From: JAQGMJ01 sp036271855
GTDB lineage: Bacteria; Pseudomonadota; Gammaproteobacteria; Burkholderiales; JAEUOS01
Direction of reading: 5' to 3'
DNA: 6,960 bases
Assembly: GCA_036271855.1 (NCBI GenBank)
Contig: DATAZV010000427.1
Location: forward strand, 1-6,960
Positions 4,719-6,960 of this stretch are shown one piece after another (position 1 is the first letter of the stretch; each line of letters opens with the position of its first letter). The notes under the pieces are model-generated. The model did not search any database. It was not told the origin of the DNA and worked only from the letters and a program-made list of their open reading frames with translations. A program made the position numbers and the translations under genes.

Positions 4719-5840
4719 TCAGGCCGTGATTTCGCGCCCGGTCATGCTGTACTTGAAGTTGTCCGGGTCCAGGCTGTCTAAGCGCCCCTCGCGGTTTTCC
4801 GCTTGCGGGTACATGAAAAAGCCGATTTTCGGTCCCTGGCTGCCGGGCAGGGCCAAGTCGCCCGCACAGTTGAAGGCGACCCAGTTCATTTCCCAGGCGC
4901 CGAACAGCTTCGGGCGCACCGCCTGTACCAGGGGGTCGTTGACGGTGGTGGGCTGGGGCTTTTCTTCCAGCACCACCTTGCGCACGTCGGCGGGGTCGAC
5001 CGGCACCCAGCCGTGGGCCTGCAAATAGACTTCGGCGCGGCAGTGCTGGGCGCGGGTAATCGCCGAGGTGCCGGCGCCCAGGCTGCGGTAGCCGAACTGC
5101 GACTTGATCACGCGTACGCCGTAGAGGTCGCGCGCCGGAATGCCGACGGCGCGGCACAGGCCGACGAACAGGGCGTTCAGGTCAGCGCACTTGCCGCCGA
5201 GGTTGCCGCTTTCCAGCAGCGCCTTGATGTCGCCGATGCCGCAGCCGCGGGTCTTCGGATCGCGGAAGGTGTTGTCGACGATCCATTCGTAGACGGCGCG
5301 GGCCTTGGCCTCGTCGCCTTTTGCGTTTTTGGTGATGGCCAGCGCGGTCTTGCGCACGATGCCGTCGGTGGGGATCAGGTCGGTGGGCTGCAGGTAGAAC
5401 TTCAGGGTGTCCGGATCTTCCTTGAAGCTGGTGCGGCGCTTGAAATCGGTGGCGCGGTCGCGGGTGCGCACGCGGCTCACCAGCTCGACCACTGGGTTAC
5501 GGTTGTTCTCGCTGAACTCGGCGTAGAGCATGGTGGCGCCATATTTGCCGTCGGAAACCAGGCGCATGACGTCGGCACCGCCGCTCCAGCGGTTGTCCAG
5601 CAGTTCCTGGTAGTCGGTGGCAATCGAAGGCACCGGCAGCCACACCTTGGTGGTGCCGGTGGGCAACAACACTTCGAAGCGCGTGCTGATTTCAAGCGTG
5701 CGCCAGGCGCCGGGCTGCGGGTTGAAAACGATCTCGGCAGCGGCGCGGCGCGGCAGGGCGGCGAGAGGCAGGCCGACCGCGGCCGGGGCGGCGAGGGCCG
5801 CGCCGGCGCGCAGGAAATGACGGCGGGAATAGTGGGGCAT
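4719..5840 (-). CDS. Tat-exported transglutaminase-like cysteine enzyme
   Basis: A 373-residue protein of the transglutaminase-like superfamily. The N-terminus SRRHFLRAG (5-13), a hydrophobic stretch and RAAA-E (cut expected after residue 35) form a twin-arginine signal, so it should be exported folded. After a beta-rich region (40-150) that may be an accessory domain, the catalytic core shows GNLGGKCADLNALFVGLCRAVGIPAR with C218 as the expected nucleophile, AQHCRAEVYL with H266, and HGWVPVDPAD with D282. The Cys-His-Asp triad therefore appears complete. Other cysteines are C200, C229 and C267. Bacterial members are mostly proteases, peptidoglycan or amide hydrolases, or crosslinkers; the substrate cannot be read here. 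The ATG at 5840 has GGAG five bases upstream. It lies 93 bases downstream of a thioredoxin-like gene on the same strand, with no clear terminator between, and ends at a strong terminator. Confidence 0.88.
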   Translation of the reverse strand: MPHYSRRHFLRAGAALAAPAAVGLPLAALPRRAAAEIVFNPQPGAWRTLEISTRFEVLLPTGTTKVWLPVPSIATDYQELLDNRWSGGADVMRLVSDGKYGATMLYAEFSENNRNPVVELVSRVRTRDRATDFKRRTSFKEDPDTLKFYLQPTDLIPTDGIVRKTALAITKNAKGDEAKARAVYEWIVDNTFRDPKTRGCGIGDIKALLESGNLGGKCADLNALFVGLCRAVGIPARDLYGVRVIKSQFGYRSLGAGTSAITRAQHCRAEVYLQAHGWVPVDPADVRKVVLEEKPQPTTVNDPLVQAVRPKLFGAWEMNWVAFNCAGDLALPGSQGPKIGFFMYPQAENREGRLDSLDPDNFKYSMTGREITA

Positions 5841-5933
5841 GCAAACTCCGGAAAGCGGATCGGATAGCGAGTCGAAAATGATAACAGTTGCGGGGCACGG
5901 GCGTGCGCTGCAAATGGGTGATGTAACCGATTA
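5841..5933 (-). promoter_or_regulatory. Short spacer between thioredoxin and transglutaminase genes
   Basis: This 93-base gap holds the GGAG ribosome site of the transglutaminase gene (5849-5846) and, on the - strand, a TATCAT that matches five of six bases of a -10 box, but no -35 at proper spacing. A small palindrome, GCACG-GG-CGTGC (5895-5906), has no T-run. Read-through from the thioredoxin gene is therefore likely, and an internal promoter is possible but not shown. Confidence 0.25.
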
Positions 5934-6461
5934 TTACGTCTTCGGCAGCAGCCTGGTGATCAGCGCATCCATTGCCGGCCCGTCCCACTCGTAGTCACCG
6001 ACCACCACATGGCGCACCCGCCCGTCGGGGCCGATGATCATCGAAGTGGGAAAAATCCGGGTGATCCACTTCTTGGTGGCCGTGCCGTCGCGGTCCATCA
6101 GGATGGTGAAGCGCACCGGGTTCTGCTCCAGGAAGCGGCGGATGCGCGGCGCCCCTTCCTGGTAGTTGATGCCCAGCACCACCAGCTTGTCGGCGCCGAA
6201 CTTGTCCGCCATTTTTTGCATCGAGGGCATTTCGGCGCGGCAGGGGTCGCACCAGGTGGCCCAGAAGTTGACCACCACCACGCGGCCCTTGAACTCGGCG
6301 AGGGTATGTTCGCGGCCGTCGAGGTCGGGCAGGGCCAGTGCCGGCGTCGCGCCGCCCTTCCAGGGCTTGATCTCGCCGGCCTGCGCGCACAGGGTGAAGC
6401 AGGCGGCGGCGAGGACAACGAAGGCGCGCGCGGCGCATGCAGGCAGACGGCTGAATCGCAT
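5934..6461 (-). CDS. TlpA/ResA-like periplasmic thioredoxin
   Basis: A 175-residue secreted thiol-disulfide protein. Residues 1-28 are a Sec signal peptide (basic start, hydrophobic AFVVLAAACFTL, AQA before G29). The body begins PALALPDLDGREHTLAEFKGRVVVVNFWATWCDPCRAEMP, the standard TlpA/ResA opening, with redox cysteines C71 and C74 in WCDPC. The cis-proline is P138 in IFPTSMIIGPDGRV. The length is normal. Such proteins are usually reductants in cytochrome c maturation or for specific periplasmic partners; no ccm gene is nearby. The start at 6461 lies seven bases after the stop of the CorA-type gene with no good ribosome site, so translation is probably coupled to it. The gene ends in tandem stops, TAA TAA. 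The transglutaminase gene downstream makes an exported cysteine enzyme, a plausible client, though this is inference. A lipoprotein anchor is unlikely because the residue three before C21 is alanine. Confidence 0.92.
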   Translation of the reverse strand: MRFSRLPACAARAFVVLAAACFTLCAQAGEIKPWKGGATPALALPDLDGREHTLAEFKGRVVVVNFWATWCDPCRAEMPSMQKMADKFGADKLVVLGINYQEGAPRIRRFLEQNPVRFTILMDRDGTATKKWITRIFPTSMIIGPDGRVRHVVVGDYEWDGPAMDALITRLLPKT

Positions 6462-6468
6462 GAGGTGC

Positions 6469-6960
6469 TTAAAGGTCCTGCGAAGTGATCGGCCGGCGCG
6501 GCCGGTCGCTGCGCTCGATGTAGCGCTTGGCGCGGAAATACAGCATCAGTGAAAGCGCGAGCAGGGCCATCAAACCGATGGTGGTCCAGAAGCCGAGATG
6601 CCAGTCGAGCCAGGGCATCTCCTTGAAGTTCATGCCGAAGATGCCGGTGACCAGGTTCAAGGGCATGAAAATCGCCGTCAAGATGGTCAGCGTGCGCATG
6701 ATCTCGTTGGTGCGGTGCGCGGTGGCGGAGAAGTGCAATTGCACCGCCGACTCCGCCGTCTGCTCCAGGCGCTGCGCGTGGTTGAGCACCCGGGCGATAT
6801 GCTCCAGCAGGTCGTTGATGCGCACGCTCATGATGTCCGAGAGGTTCTCGTAGCGGTGGTCGCGCCATTCCTGGATGGCGTCGCGCTGCTCTTCGCACAA
6901 GTGCTCGAGCTTGCGGATTTCGATGCGCTGGTCGAGCAGGGCGTGCCAGTCGTTGAAGGG
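6469..6960 (-). CDS. CorA-type divalent cation transporter, 3' part only
   Basis: The C-terminal 163 residues of a CorA-family (Mg2+/Co2+ or related) channel; the start is beyond the right edge. The visible part begins in the long stalk helix (LLDQRIEIRKLEHLCEEQ ... NLSDIMSVRINDLLEH), continues with the first membrane helix (MRTLTILTAIFMPLNLVTGIFGMNF) and then the second (FWTTIGLMALLALSLMLYF), and ends in a basic tail (RAKRYIERSDRPRRP). The GMN signature that forms the pore mouth is intact (6628-6636), with FGMNF in place of the commoner YGMNF. The acidic loop between the helices (KEMPWLDWH) has E but not the usual MPEL wording. Family members are about 300-370 residues and form pentamers in the inner membrane. 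It is the first visible gene of the leftward group; its TAA stop is seven bases before the TlpA-like start, which indicates one operon. Ion choice cannot be told from this part. Confidence 0.92.
   Translation of the reverse strand, partial: PFNDWHALLDQRIEIRKLEHLCEEQRDAIQEWRDHRYENLSDIMSVRINDLLEHIARVLNHAQRLEQTAESAVQLHFSATAHRTNEIMRTLTILTAIFMPLNLVTGIFGMNFKEMPWLDWHLGFWTTIGLMALLALSLMLYFRAKRYIERSDRPRRPITSQDL

Noticed and set aside
4803..5867. A 354-codon open frame on the + strand opposite the transglutaminase gene
   Set aside because: The translation is the same kind of G/A/V/Q-rich antisense shadow, while the - strand frame has a Tat signal, a catalytic triad, a ribosome site and a terminator.

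Overview
The window is GC-rich. Its codon use is dominated by G/C-ending codons, and its gene content fits a free-living, metabolically versatile proteobacterium. A betaproteobacterium of the Burkholderiales or Rhodocyclales type is my best guess from gene style; no rRNA or other taxonomic marker is present, so this is inference.

Layout. The left two thirds reads on the + strand. It holds the 3' part of a PRISE-like short-chain dehydrogenase/reductase (1-564), a small EthD-domain protein (597-941), a 166-bp spacer crowded with inverted repeats, a soluble diguanylate cyclase with two tandemly duplicated PAS-like sensor domains (1108-2565), a 156-bp hairpin-rich spacer, and a MmgE/PrpD-family protein with a twin-arginine signal (2722-4242) that ends at an intrinsic terminator. 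The right third reads on the - strand. It holds the 3' part of a CorA-type divalent-cation transporter (from the right edge to 6469), a periplasmic TlpA-like thioredoxin seven bases downstream (6461-5934), and a Tat-exported transglutaminase-like protein (5840-4719) that ends at its own strong terminator (4687-4664).

The two gene sets converge on a 476-bp non-genic stretch (4243-4718). Between the two terminators it is richer in A/T and contains short coding-like fragments, a hairpin, a tandem 10-bp repeat and a boxA-like motif. It looks like a scar or remnant rather than ordinary spacer.

How the genes may work together. The dehydrogenase and EthD genes probably form one transcript and look like accessory catabolic functions; EthD proteins often accompany oxidative degradation genes. 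CorA, TlpA and the transglutaminase run in one direction, and the last two are predicted to act outside the inner membrane. TlpA-type reductants could keep the transglutaminase catalytic cysteine reduced, but that is inference. The cyclase gene appears to stand alone.

I see no CRISPR array, no insertion sequence, no tRNA or rRNA and no clear new multi-gene system. The observations most worth a second look are the duplicated-sensor cyclase without an inhibitory site, the exported PrpD-like protein, the structured spacers before both of those genes, and the odd convergent intergenic stretch.
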